In this document: positions 1-11,549 of the stretch, piece by piece
Layout: each line of letters starts with the position of its first letter
How positions within the stretch are numbered: the first letter of the stretch is position 1
Assembly: GCA_000310025.1 (NCBI GenBank)
Contig: FN649752.1
Coordinates: 2,674,988-2,728,209, forward strand
Length of the DNA: 53,222 nucleotides
Reading direction: 5' to 3'
Source of the DNA: Ectocarpus siliculosus
Lineage: Eukaryota; Sar; Phaeophyceae; Ectocarpales; Ectocarpaceae
The notes under the pieces: generated by a model
Database searches by the model: none
Seen by the model: only the letters and a program-made list of their open reading frames with translations
Told to the model about the DNA's origin: nothing
Made by a program: the position numbers and the translations under genes

Positions 1-689
1 AACAGCGGGGTTATGAAGTGGGCCCGGAAGCAGGCACGAAGACACGAAGGACTTCGCAAAACATGCCGTTCGCAGCGCCGCCGGTCTTGAAAGGAAATTT
101 GTTTGAAACGTAGAGGCAGATACGCACGCGATCACCTTAGAGTTCTTGTAGAGCTGCAACAGGAGCCTGTTCGAAAACGCTTGTTCGGCTTCAAAACCCC
201 TCCGTACACCAAACCCTTGCATACGAATCGCACCCAGCAACTACACACAACACCGTGGGTATGACGGCGAGAACGTCACAACATACAACCTCATCAACAA
301 CACCCTCGAAGTTTTCCGAGCATACCTCTCTGACGCAAAAATGTCGAAGTGGTTCTACTACAGAGGATGCTGATTTGAAGGTTTTGAAACGTGAAAGTAG
401 GTTGTGAAAGTCTGTCCTTTTGTATCAAATAGGGGACAGGACAAAGGGCGAAACTTCGAACTCTTCACCCCCAAAACTGAGCAAACTCAACCATGTCCCA
501 CCTGACGGACCAGCAGAAAACGACGAAGAGAAAAAAAACAGTCATAACGAAACTTCCACCACGCGCCGGTGCCGATATTCCTCCCCCGAAGCAGAGAACC
601 CAACAACATATCCATTTTCGCACTCTTTGTCTCCTAATTCAACTGCAATGATTTCGTCTCGACTTCTTTGCTGTCTTGTTGGCCCGCCT
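1..689. repeat. Degenerate copy of the 3' flank of the 12.9-22 kb gene
   Basis: This stretch aligns by eye with 12050-12935, the sequence just beyond the stop codon of the large minus-strand gene. Shared blocks include the run around 65-95 versus 12117-12140, the block at 140-170 versus 12195-12225, and 200-345 versus 12300-12440. Many substitutions and small indels separate the two, so the duplication is old. It continues without a break into the decayed coding copy at 690-1834. No gene is supported here. Confidence 0.7.
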
Positions 690-1834
690 GTCATTCCGTG
701 CCGATGCCGCCATCAAGCGCACGACATTCCTTTTCTCATGTTTTCCCGCTTGCTGGCCGGTACAACGTCGTTCCTTCTCTCACCGGCCGTCACTCCCCAT
801 ACGGCCACCCCCTTCGCCGCCGCAGCGGGCAGACTCTGATAGTATTCCCCATTTGCCCGTGGTGCCTTCTTTGCTTCCTCGACTCAAGTCAGCTCGCCTA
901 TTCCGCGGTCTCGAAGCCCTTGGCCTTCCTTTGCGCTTACGTCTCCTCCCCCGTGACGATGAAAGCCACTCTGAGCTCGTCGCTCCCCACTCTACTCATC
1001 GACCGTGCCTCCGCCACCTACCCAGTCGACGGGAAAGAATCGGTGTCCACGGCTCTCAGTTCGCATTCAACGCCGGTGATGATGCGGGAGGAGGCCAGCT
1101 TGGTTTCCTTCTCTTCTCCTCGCTCTTTCTCGTCCCTGCATATCCTGCCTGACACCCCCGGTGTCGTCTTCAGCGCGAGATTCAGCGAACGCAGAGGTCG
1201 TCTCGACCAAACGTCGGAACATTCCTCTTGCTCGAAAACTCCAGGTGTCGGCATTTCCTCGTGGCACGAAACACCGAATCATTAAGGTTTCGAGCTACGG
1301 TTCGGTAATTTCCTGTTCGTTGAGGTCGCCGAACGCGGCTTCCGCCATCCCGGCCGTGGTCATCTCCAGCTCGCGACGTCGGGCATCCCCCACCCACATG
1401 TCGATACGTAGGCACGAAGCCGTTTGGCCACCAGAACGCCCATCGCTTCGACCTGGAGAACCTCCGCGTGACAGAGGCTCGACGAACAATCACCATCGCC
1501 ATCCTAGTTGTCTGCTCGCTGATGGTTAGCAACCTGGAACTGCTCGTAGGTGTGGAATACTTTCCAACACTGCGGTCGTCGTCGACATGATCCCCGGCGA
1601 CGCCCCCAGCAGCGTCAACGGTAGTCACCCCCGATGAAGTTTAGGCCAATGACGTCGATTGCTCTTTCTCTTCCGTCTTCCGCTGCTCGCCGGGCATGTC
1701 GTCGGTACCAGCCCCGCCCACCACGATCTCTCGCTGTACTGACCGCCATTAACAACACCTCCTCCTTCCCTCCTTAGTCTGCTTGGCGCTGCCGCCGATG
1801 AAGGATGAGTTCCGCGACGTGTGTACACAAGAAT
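690..1834 (-). pseudogene. Decayed duplicate of the last exon of the large orphan gene
   Basis: Read on the minus strand, three short open stretches in different frames match successive parts of the exon at 14353-12936. They are a segment with H-V-A-E-L-I-L-H at about 1830-1775, a segment with A-R-R-R-E-L-E-M at about 1400-1300, and a segment with S-R-I-I-T-G-x-E-C-E-L-R-A-V at about 1200-1030. The C-terminal G-T-E-C region is recognisable near 692. The frame breaks at least twice. Relative to the intact copy, a block of roughly 170 bases is missing near 1240. Similarity ends at about 1834. It is a truncated, non-functional paralogous fragment. Whether it is transcribed cannot be told from the sequence. 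Confidence 0.8.
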
Positions 1835-2851
1835 ACAAGTAGAGAGACTGGCAAGGAGGGCACGGGCGCTGGCGAAAATGCCAACGCGGGAGATCTCTCC
1901 GAAACAGCTACCACAAGCTTGGCTATCTCCCCGGCGCTGCCGGCCACACCCCTTGTATGCAATATTCCATCCCTCCCTAGAATACCTCACGGCGCTTCGC
2001 GCTTGGTGATGTGAGAGCCTGGACCGGTGAGAACCTGGCGTGCTCCGGCCCGGCTTTGCAGGGATGCAAGATCAAAACGACGACGGCATGACCCCCCCTC
2101 CCTTCCAAAACCTCTTGACCCCGTCTCACAGTAGTAGTACAGATTATGCAACGGCAGTGGAGAAGGAGAGGGCGAACCCGAATTTCTCTCGCCAAGCAAA
2201 TGAAGGCGATCCTTTCTGAAAATCTTTCAATATATGTCAAAATCGTTTCTCTTCAGCACAACTCTTCGTTCTCGTCCCAAAAGACAAAACCAGGCGAAGA
2301 CAACGATTCGGTGCACATGGATCGGCCCCCGTCCCCTTGCCGTCACCACACGCTTGTGCCCCAGGTCTAGATGAAATCTTTCCTTAGCATCGACACGTCC
2401 GCAACACAAACCAAGAAAACATGCAAGAGAATCAAAGGACGGGAGGCTGTGGGAAGGGGCATCAGCGCCAGAAGAAACTACGTGGACATAATGAACCAAC
2501 GAGGGAAGCCAAAAGCAACGCTAGACGGTTCGAAATAGACATATACAATAAAATAACCCATTTGTTTTCGTCTGGATTTTCCCCTAACCCGGCCTGACCC
2601 CTCTCATCCATTCGTGTCTCGCGTTTGCACGCAAGATCGAGTGTCCGTTAGGTCTTCGACACTGCACGATCCACTCTGTCCCGAACCCGATCGATCAGTC
2701 AACCTGACGACCCCCAAAACAATCGATTCTGCGCAAGATACACAAGAATGAAACTTGCTCACCCAACAACCTCAACTCTTTTCACCAAATACAGACGAAA
2801 ACACAAGTAATCTTTTCCCGCTAACTTCGAAGAATACCTAGCGGGTAACGC
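1835..2851. other. Intergenic; includes an inverted scrap of the 5.9-7.05 kb repeat
   Basis: No coding region is supported. About 1975-2090 is the reverse complement of the sequence that opens each unit of the tandem array at 5890-7050; for example, the phrase 'ctcacatcaccaagcgc' appears there inverted. The rest, 2130-2851, holds no recognisable element and forms the 3' flank of the minus-strand gene ending at 2852. Confidence 0.6.
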
Positions 2852-5800
2852 CTAGAGGCGCATCGACATGTTCGTGTCGTCGCTGGTCTCGACTCCGAAA
2901 GTGTCGGAGCAGTCGTAAATCGTTTCGTCGTCGAAGACGCCGACTCGGATCGAGTACATACCGGCAGGGGTGTCAGACGGGATCTCCACGTCGTAGTCAC
3001 CCTCTGAGGGCCCAGCGAAAAACAATCGTGAAAAGCAACACGGCGCCGAGGGGTCGATGGGTCCGTTATTTTCGAGCAAGAACAAACGTGAAGTGCGGGC
3101 GTCTCCATGAAATGGCACAGTGGCTGAGAGGGTGAGGGAGACTCACACACATGGCGAAAGGAGAGAGAGAAAGAGAGAAAGAGAGACAGACAGATAGGCA
3201 GCCAGACAGTCAGATAGACATACAACGGTGGCGACGGTTCCACAGGTTTCGTTTCCTGACCAAATCGTTCACCTCTTTTGGTATATGACAGAATAACAAC
3301 AACCTCCAACGCACAGGTTGCTGTTTCTAAAAGACTGCAACGCAGCAGATATCATAACTGCTGACAAACCGTTAGGACAATAGTAAGTGAACGTACGCGA
3401 GTCGGGGCAGCCGATGCTGGGCTTGTCGCAGAGGGTAGTCACGTAGGTTCCGCAGTCGCCAGTGCCGCCAACCAAATAAAGGTCGAGCGCGAAACGGTCC
3501 GTGGAGGAGCCGAAACCGTTGTCGTAGTCCCACTGTTACGTTTGTGGCGACAAGACACGCCGGCAGGGCAGAGTGGAAGCGTAGTGCATTGGGCAAAGCA
3601 AAGAACGAGAGTGAGCAGCGTTGTGGTGTTTTTTGTCTCTAACGAAAAACCTAGGCAATAATCCGCAATATCACTAGAGAACGAGAAAGAAAATGTGTAT
3701 CAGTTGTTCGTCACCCCGGTAAGGGACAACGTCCGACAGCAAGAACAGCAACAATAAACGCAATAAAGCTCACATTCGTACTTTAGCATGGCCTTTCCAC
3801 ATAGTGTATATCCTCTTAAGAAATGGTTACGACCGGGTGGTCTCTTCCGTGACGCCATGTATGTTGTCTGAAACGATGCACAACTTCCTCACCTCAACGG
3901 TGTACACTTCGCCGGCTATCGCGGTGTCGCCGTCCGAGGGAGAAGTGACGGTGAGACTGTATCCCAACTCGCCGGCCTCGGGTGCATCCTCAGAGGCGAT
4001 CAGGGTGAAGTCGTCGGAGCAGCCCATGTCGGACTCGTCCTCGGCATTCTTCACCATGACCTAGAGATTACGGCGAGGGAGACCAGCACGTTATCCCATC
4101 ACACTGGGACATCCTGCTTCGAGTAGGACGGTATACAAAGCATGCCTAATTTTATATCTGTGACACATGGGGTCCTTGTGGACAAAGCATACACAGCTCT
4201 GGGAAAGTTGTGCAATCGAGATCTTGAACAAACTTCTCGTGCTATTGTGGCTAGATGGTGGATGCGCTCTGATTAAGTACGGGTTTCAGCTCGTGTGTCA
4301 TGCAGTGCAATCGAAATCGTTCTAAATCTACTGGTCTTCGTCCGTTCCACCTACCGTAGCACACACACATTTACACACCTTGTAGCCGCTTGAGGTACCA
4401 CTCATAGGCTCGGGCATGATGATGTCGTAGTCACCTGCACTGTCGGGGCAACCATCCGCACCGTACGGGCAAAGGGCAGTAACCCAGTCACCGCACACGT
4501 CCTGGAAGCACAGAAGAAGTGCGGCCGTTGGTGGAGGGGGGATGTTGTGCTCATGAGGGCGTCGGTGACACGGAATGAAATGGGTCCGAGAAGGGGTTGA
4601 CACGGTGTTTCGGAAAAAAAAAAAAAAAAATTGTTGCGAAACACTCATAAGAGAGAACGAGGGCATCTTGTTTCAAAATCCTGGCGGGCAGACCATTCGA
4701 AGAGTGGACGTATCCGCCATGATATCAAACCGTGAACGATCGAGGCGCGCAAGTGCCGAGATTTGCGTGGAACCTCGCTTTGGAGGTGCGGTTTTACAAC
4801 CGCCACACACTCCCGAAATACGTTTCAGCAACACTTCATGAAGAAAAACACACTTTCGAGAAAAACGCGAAATGTACTCTTACCTCCATACAGAAGGAGT
4901 TGCAGTAGTAGAGATCGATCTCGAAGCGTCCGGTGGTGGTTCCGGTCCACTCAACGGTGTATACCCTGGCATTAGACACACCGAGAGGCGAAGGGAAAAA
5001 CGGTGGATGATAACAATGAAACGCATCATCACGGACCATGCTGCATGCATACATACGTTCGTCCATACCTTTCGTGGCACGACGTAGGCAAGTAGGATCT
5101 GGTTTGAGAAAAAATGACGTCGAGAACGGATGGAGGGGGCGTGAATCAGAAGGCGAATTCAATGATGCCTGCATCATTCCTATACCGTTCGGCGAATCCT
5201 GTTCATTCCGGGGCGATGTCCAGGAGAAAAAAAGAGTGGGGCATGCATCATGATACGTCTGTCTCTGGAACTACTACCGGTACTGTTATTCCCACAAGAT
5301 TCCTGCAAATTTTTTTCTGAATCTGAAAATTTCCAGCCGGCATTAGTAGGGGTAGCATGCCAAGTTGACGATGATAAATGAGCATGCCAAGTTTCTTTAC
5401 GGTAATTATTGTCTTGCGCTCACGTGCAAGCGGAGGAACTCGGAGGCCTCTTTGGACCAAGGTTTCAACTCTGGCATTTCGTCACGCGGACACCCGGCCT
5501 CATTTTCTTCTTCGCAACGTCAACGACACGCCTCCGAAAAAACAGTCAAGGCGCCAAAGAATAATAGCGAATTATATTGTATGCTCCAAATTACTATACG
5601 AAGGATTCATTGCGCGTGTGTGTTCGTGAGAAAGAACAAATCACTCGAACATGGGCTGCGAAAGAGAGAACACCACAGGGTCATGAGTGATAGCGCTTTG
5701 TTATCGGACATAATTATTTACGGATGGATGGGGTCAACTGAGGAAATTGGACTTGTCTTCCAGAAAATTCATAAATGAATGAATAAAATCAATACAACTA

Positions 5801-8800
5801 TATTTATGGATACCTGCAAGGGTCTACGAGTCAAGACATTTAAGACACAAGGCCTACAACACTATGTAATAAAAAATCGGGGTCCGTGCAGGGAGGTGTT
5901 CTCATAGTCGTGCATGCCGCAGCCGTTTGACCATTGGCCTCGCATCCCTACAAAGCCGGGACGGAGCACGCCGGGGTCTCACCAGACCAGGCTCTCACAT
6001 CACCAAGCGCGAAGCACCGTGGGGTATTCGGCCAGTCGCATGAAGGGTGCGCCGCATCCTGTTACGGGTGTTTGGCATCTTGTGTTTACTTCCTTGCGTA
6101 CGGATGACAGCTGCGTATGACTTAATTTATTTCCTGGTGCTTTCACTTCCAGAGACAGTTTTAAGCGCAATGTAGCTGCCTCGAGGGTGCTTGACCAATT
6201 TCACACAACGTGGTGTGATTACCTCCTTTCCGCGGAGTGAGGGTTCTCGACCCCGCACAACATGATCTACTCGACCACCATTCATGGTTACCGCAAAAAA
6301 AAATGGTAACCTGTGGTTGCCGAGCTCACGAAGTGGTCGGGTTGTTTTACAACATCGTTGCGAAGCGACGAAAACCCAACCCCGATGGCAAACACCGAGG
6401 AGGGGGGGTGGTGTACTCATAGTCGTGCAAGCCGCAGTCGTTAGACCATTGACCTCGCACCCCTACAAAGCAGGGACGGAGTACGCCGGGTTCTTACCGG
6501 ACCGGGCTCTCACATCACCAAGCGCCAAGCGCTGTGAGGTATTCGGCGAGTTGCATGAAAGGTACGCTGGATCCTTTCTCGATAGCTGCGTAGAACTTGA
6601 TATATTTTCTGGTGCATTCACTTCCAGAGACAGTTGCAAGCTCTATGTAACTGCCTCGAGAGTGCTTGACCAAATTCACACAACGTGGTGCGATTATTCC
6701 CTTTGCGTGATGTGAGGGTTCTCGACCCCGCACAACATAATCTACTCGACCACCATTCATGGCTACCGCAAAAAAAAATGGAAAAATAAATAGAAGCGGT
6801 AACCTGGTTGCCGAGCTTACAAAGTGATCGACCTGGTTTACAACATCGCCGCCAATCGACGAAAACCCAACCCCGATGGCAAACACCGGGGGGGACGGCT
6901 TGTTTTACAACGTCATTGCCAAGCGACGAAACCCAACTTGTGTAGCTGCCTCGAGGATGCTTTACCATTTAACACAACGTGGTGCGATCATCCCCCTTGC
7001 GCGGAGTGAGGTTCTCGACCCCGCACAACATGATCACGGGAGGGGGGGGGGGGTGATTTTTGGGCGGACGCTCTCCATATAATTGCGAAAGTAAGGGGCA
7101 CTGTGGATAGAACCCCTCTGCAGTACGGGGATCAATGACTTATTTTCGTGAGCGAAACTACCGACACTATTTCATATAGAAAACATTAGTCGAAGTGGCC
7201 CTCCCGGGGGGTGGCTCATCATGCGGAGGGATTTTTTTCAAATAGTAAACCCTTGATAACTGGTATATAATAACTACTACAAACAACCTGGCACGCGGGG
7301 GTTACTAAGGACATAGTTACATACGCACGGATTATAACTTAATGTTTAACCGGCCGAGCGATTGTTGTTTCCAACGCGTTGACACGCGCAGATTACTGTG
7401 GACTGTGTATGCACCATATTGTACGGGTGGGTCAATGCCAATTAACAGCAGTGGGCAATAGTTGTATGATACCACGAGGTACGAAAGAGAAAGTGACGGA
7501 ACCTAGCGAAACGATTGCGCGCGGATCGTCATTCGTCATGATGACTGGTGGTGGGTGTGATGTCGCGCACGAGAATTGCTTACGTCCAGTACGATTTACG
7601 GTCACGAAAAGAGCTCGCGCGGAGATCATTAGCTACTGCTTTCTTCGCCGCTGACAAACAGACAGATTGACAGCACGTGCAGAGCTAGATCCTTACTATA
7701 GTACGTAGATAACTACTGCATGCTCTAATACATGGTTGGGTGTCGACCGACCATCTCACCGAGCGACTTTACTGCTGCTGTGCATCTGCTGCGCGCATAG
7801 ATAGCTGGCATGAACGAACTGATCACAAGAAATTGTGCGAGGTGCAAGAGAGTGCAGCACCAGCTGGGGCACTTGACAGAGACCGATAAGACTGCATGCT
7901 TTTGGACAGGTACAGCAGACAGGAAGGTTGGAGTGAGTCCAAGCGACTTCCCGCCTGCTGTGAGCAGAGGAGGATACGGCTGGCCGTCAAATGAATGTAT
8001 AGTCCTGACCCCAAATGAGAAGTGAATGCTAGCGAGTGGTGCGCACGAGGAACGGAAATAATTCTTCGATCTGAGTTGGATCTGAGAGGAAAAGGCAAGG
8101 TGTCTTTGACGCCATTGCTTCTACAACACGAAATAAATACAGGAGCACCTCGTGTTCTCCCCTATATGTATGAGAGTCATGACAGGTGCCCCTTGGTAAA
8201 TGCGCAGTTCTACCAGTCGCTCTCTACATGAATCACATACTCCCACGTTCCCGGAGGTGGGGGCCCTCCTCCGAAGCCCTTGGAAGTTATATGCGTATTA
8301 ACTACTTGGTACTGCTGTTTTTCGGAAAAAATCACAATTGAGCCTGTTCTCAACGGGTTTGTTTTGTACTCCGAGCTTCTCATGAACAAATACAGAGAGC
8401 GGACTGCCAGCAGGAGTTGATTCATTGCTATGTCCGCATATCTTGTTTTGTCGCCGGCGACGCAACAGGGGTCGTCTGGTCTATACGGTAACAACAACAC
8501 GAAATAGCCCGGCGTGCCCCTAATTTTTGGCAGGCATCTCATGCCGATATCGATCGGTCGCGGTGCATCGAACAAAAGCAATCTTCTCAAATTCATCTTC
8601 TCAACGATCTGCAGATAGATCGGGAGCGGCTGTTCCATACAACCGACGCATTGCAGTCACGGAGACCGCAGCAACTGAATGCAAGACGAACGAACGCGAC
8701 GTCTGCTCTTCTTTCCCTACTGTAGCTACGTGTGTCTCTCTCGCGTGCTCTCTCGTTCGTTAGCTGTCCAGTACTTACTTGTGGTTCTCCTACATCTACC

Positions 8801-8908
8801 TTACCTGTCAGCGATCACCGAGATCCCCCCACCAGGCGAGACCACCTCCAACGCGTTGGCGGCGCTGAGCATGCCGAAGGCCAGAGCAGCGAAAGCAGTG
8901 AGAGCCAT
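2852..8908 (-). CDS. Secreted protein with two Kre9/Knh1-like domains
   Basis: Six exons join in frame: 8908-8805, 4965-4884, 4501-4379, 4060-3893, 3532-3397 and 3003-2852, all with GT-AG borders, giving 254 residues. Residues 1-19 are a signal peptide (M-A-L-T-A-F-A-A-L-A-F-G-M, then S-A-A-N-A). Two similar beta-sandwich units follow, at about 20-123 and 139-244. Each opens with a V-x-S-P motif and an I-A-x-x-V-Y-T-V-E-W strand, has a cysteine-rich middle ending C-P-D-S-x-G-D-Y-D, and closes with a C-S-D-x-F strand. This is the pattern of the Kre9/Knh1 (Ser-Thr-rich, formerly GPI-linked) family, whose fungal members act in cell-wall beta-glucan assembly. Here no Ser/Thr-rich stalk or GPI tail is seen, so a soluble secretory or wall protein is inferred. 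Intron 1 is unusually long (3.8 kb). The exon joins are well supported by phase and by the internal repeat; the biochemical role is unknown. Confidence 0.85.
3145..3225. repeat. Purine-rich GA/GACA simple repeat in intron 5
   Basis: Imperfect run of gagaga, gaaaga and gacagacaga units inside the intron between exons 5 and 6 of the Kre9-like gene. It is simple sequence with no coding support. Confidence 0.7.
5890..7050. repeat. Tandem array, about 2.3 units of roughly 500 bp
   Basis: Unit 1 runs about 5890-6408, unit 2 about 6409-6892, and a partial third unit about 6893-7050. Shared landmarks are 'ctcatagtcgtgca' followed by 'gccgcag', 'ctcacatcaccaagcgc', 'gcctcgag' followed by 'gtgcttgacca', 'cacaacgtggtg', 'ctcgaccccgcacaaca', and the A-rich 'accgcaaaaaaaaatgg'. 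Units 1 and 2 differ by many point changes and short indels. The third lacks the first half. The array lies wholly inside intron 1 of the Kre9-like gene. No open frame runs through consecutive units, so it reads as a non-coding or decayed repeat family. Confidence 0.85.
7051..8804. other. Rest of intron 1 of the Kre9-like gene
   Basis: No repeat or exon is supported. A 142-codon open frame on the minus strand (8638-8210) was considered, but it has no recognisable motif and lies between two exons that already join in phase. Confidence 0.4.
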
Positions 8909-10519
8909 CTTCTTTATCGTTTCTCCTACTGTAAACCAGAGAAGAGCAAAGAAGAGAGGCTGCGCGGGCTGCTGGGGTTGCTGGGGTTTGGCTTGTGAGC
9001 TGGCGAAAGAGAGTGGTAGAAGAGAGTGGGTGTGAGGGTGTGCGGGGCGGGCAAATGGATCTGAGGTGGTGACGCAAGAGCTTAAGGGGCACCATGTCTG
9101 CCGTCTCTATTCGTGAATGTTCCCCCGTTTTTTTCCGACTCTAAACTGCAGTACAAAATAATCCATATCGGGAGTGGGGGAGGGAAGCGCCAAAAGAATC
9201 CATATCGGAATGGGGCCGCGGTCTGCACACAACGACTTGCTCTATTACAAAGACATTCGATGAACAATCGTGCACGCGGGCTATTTCTGCGAACTATTCT
9301 TCCTGCCGAAAGCTAGCCATGGTTGATTTGTGAAGCAAGACACACATCGGATCGGTGTTTTCTACCCCGTCTCTAGCCCAATCCTAACCACGGGTTTATA
9401 CTCACCGGTTTGTAATAGGTCAGTGCATCAGAGGTTAGTGCATCACCGCACCGTGACCTCTGGATAAGTTCCCTAACGTCTGGCTACGCAAGCAGAACTG
9501 ATTTATTGATTGGTGATGTGAATGTGTTTCTTCTGCAGAGAGAGGGGACCACCCATGCATCCATGGAGACACCAATTCGCCCCGACCCGGGGCGCTTACC
9601 ATATACCAGTGTACATGTTGTTGAGCCGTGTTGTTGCATCTTCTTTTCATATAATATGTTGCCCGCTTTTGAGCCCGCCGCAAGTTGTTGCACTTCGTGT
9701 GTGTGTGGTTGCCTGGTTCTTGTCGTTCTCTTTGTTGTCTACGGACGACGAGGAGGTAGATAGTCGGCCCCGGATGTCTGTACAGATACTAAATATTAAA
9801 ATACGAACACAAAACATTATCTATTTTATTAATTTGTCAAGTTGTTTTTTTACTGGTTGTTCGGGTTCTTCGGGGTGTGCTCTATTCCATTTTTGATTGG
9901 CGGGCACCTCCCATTGAAAATAAACGTACATGTACACATAATATGTAGTCTTATCGGGTTGTTCGTTCCCCGCTTGGTACACACTACAGTAGTACGTATC
10001 CATACATACACCTATCTACTAAATAAAGCGTCCGGCCTGTCCGTGCTCATCATGGGTCCATGCTGGTCCGTATTTTCTCATTGTGATGCTCCCAAAAACA
10101 GGGTGCGTGCGTGGTGGCAAAGGTGGTGGTGGTAATTGAACCCCGCGTTGGAGGTCGGACTCGCTGTCATTTATTTGAAAAACCAACAGATTTACAGCGG
10201 GACGGACACCCAACCTTGGCGTGAATATACATACATACATAGATAGTCTAGTCTACATAGAAGGTTGCAAGTGGTGTGGACCGGACGGACGGACGGACGG
10301 AGTGAAAATCGAGCCTCTTCCTCCCTCTTCAGTATTGTTGATAGTTGGTCGCGTATACGCGCGACAATTTGCCTAGGTGTACCGATTACGTGATGGATGT
10401 GAATCGACGGATTCCGGCTAGATGTACAGACTATATGTTGTACATCAAACCCTGGCCAAAACGAACACTCTAACCCATTTCAAAAACCATCGCCCGAAAG
10501 AGAGGCAGGCACGCACGCG

Positions 10520-10851
10520 TGCGAAGGTGTACCGATTCTGGTAAAAGCCAATCGACAGATATCCTGCGAATCGGGTCCTCCTTACACTCTCCACCCACAG
10601 AATTTACCCTCAACTGGAAACCCCTCGTGGCCAGGACGGGTAATTCGATGGAAGTGTCACGAGGTTCTTTGCAGGATCGACTCCAAAGGATCTCTCAGGA
10701 CTGACACACATTGTGTCCATGGGAAAATGTCCAAGTCAGCCAAGGAGATTCGAACCAGTGTCTGTCCTGCTGACGCCACATGCGAAGGTGTAACGATTCT
10801 TCTGTTAAAAGTCAATCGACAGAAAGTCTGCGAATCGGGTCCTCCTTAACA
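10520..10851. repeat. Pair of about 70 bp direct repeats
   Basis: Copies at 10520-10588 and 10780-10851 share 'gcgaaggtgta', then 'cgattct', 'aatcgacag' and 'tgcgaatcgggtcctcctta'. They differ by a few substitutions and short indels and lie about 190 bases apart. They could be ends of a small decayed element, but the intervening sequence shows nothing diagnostic. Confidence 0.7.
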
Positions 10852-11219
10852 CGCGTGACACGTGCAACAAATAAAGTGGAACCTCTACAACACAATAGTA
10901 CCAGGAGGAACAACAACATTTTTCCAGGACCGGTGGAGGACTCAGGGCAGCAGTGTCGCGTGCAATTGCACTCGAGTTCGTGTTTAGACGGATGGCGAAG
11001 CGGAAGCCCAAGCAACTGCGCCACGGCCTCGGCGCGCGGCAAAGAACCGGTACCACAAAAAACCGGTGCCACCATTCATTACACGGAGGAGTAGCTCTGC
11101 TTGACATATCGCTCCGGCATCAACGGATGACGGGATGAGTAGCAGAACGCCTGCTTTTGTTGTGGTGTTGGGGCTGGATTGATTGCAATGGGGAGGGTGG
11201 GTACATTCAGTAGTAGTGC

Positions 11220-11549
11220 GGTAATCTCGGGGTCTCTAGGGCGAGCCCGAGCAAGCCCGAGCGTTTTTTTTTTTTGCTTTCCTATGGAACCCTCTACTCT
11301 GGGTGAGTGAGCAGAGAGTCTGGGAGTGTGGTGGCTATGTCCTGCCACCGGAGGTTGGCTATTTCCTTTGGTGCGATGTGGCGAGGAATGGTAATCTCGG
11401 GGTCTCTAGGGCGAGCCCGAGCGTTTTTTTTTTTTGCTTCCTATGGAACCCTCTACTCTGGGTGAGTGAGCAGAGAGTCTGGGAGTGTGGTGGCTATGTC
11501 CTGCAACCGGAGGTTGGCTATTTCCTTTGGTGCGATGTGGCGAGGAATG
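11220..11549. repeat. Two-unit tandem duplication, 170 and 160 bp
   Basis: Units 11220-11389 and 11390-11549 are nearly identical. Both begin 'ggtaatctcggggtctctag', contain a T-run after 'gagcg', and end 'gtggcgaggaatg'. The first unit carries an extra 'agcaagcccg' and one more base after the T-run. The high identity implies a recent duplication. Confidence 0.9.

Noticed and set aside
8210-8638. 142-codon minus-strand open frame in intron 1 of the Kre9-like gene
   Set aside because: No motif, and the flanking exons already join in phase with a match between the two domains.
10735-10775. tRNA-like B box on the minus strand (ggttcgaatc)
   Set aside because: No T-stem pairing, A box or acceptor stem could be found around it.
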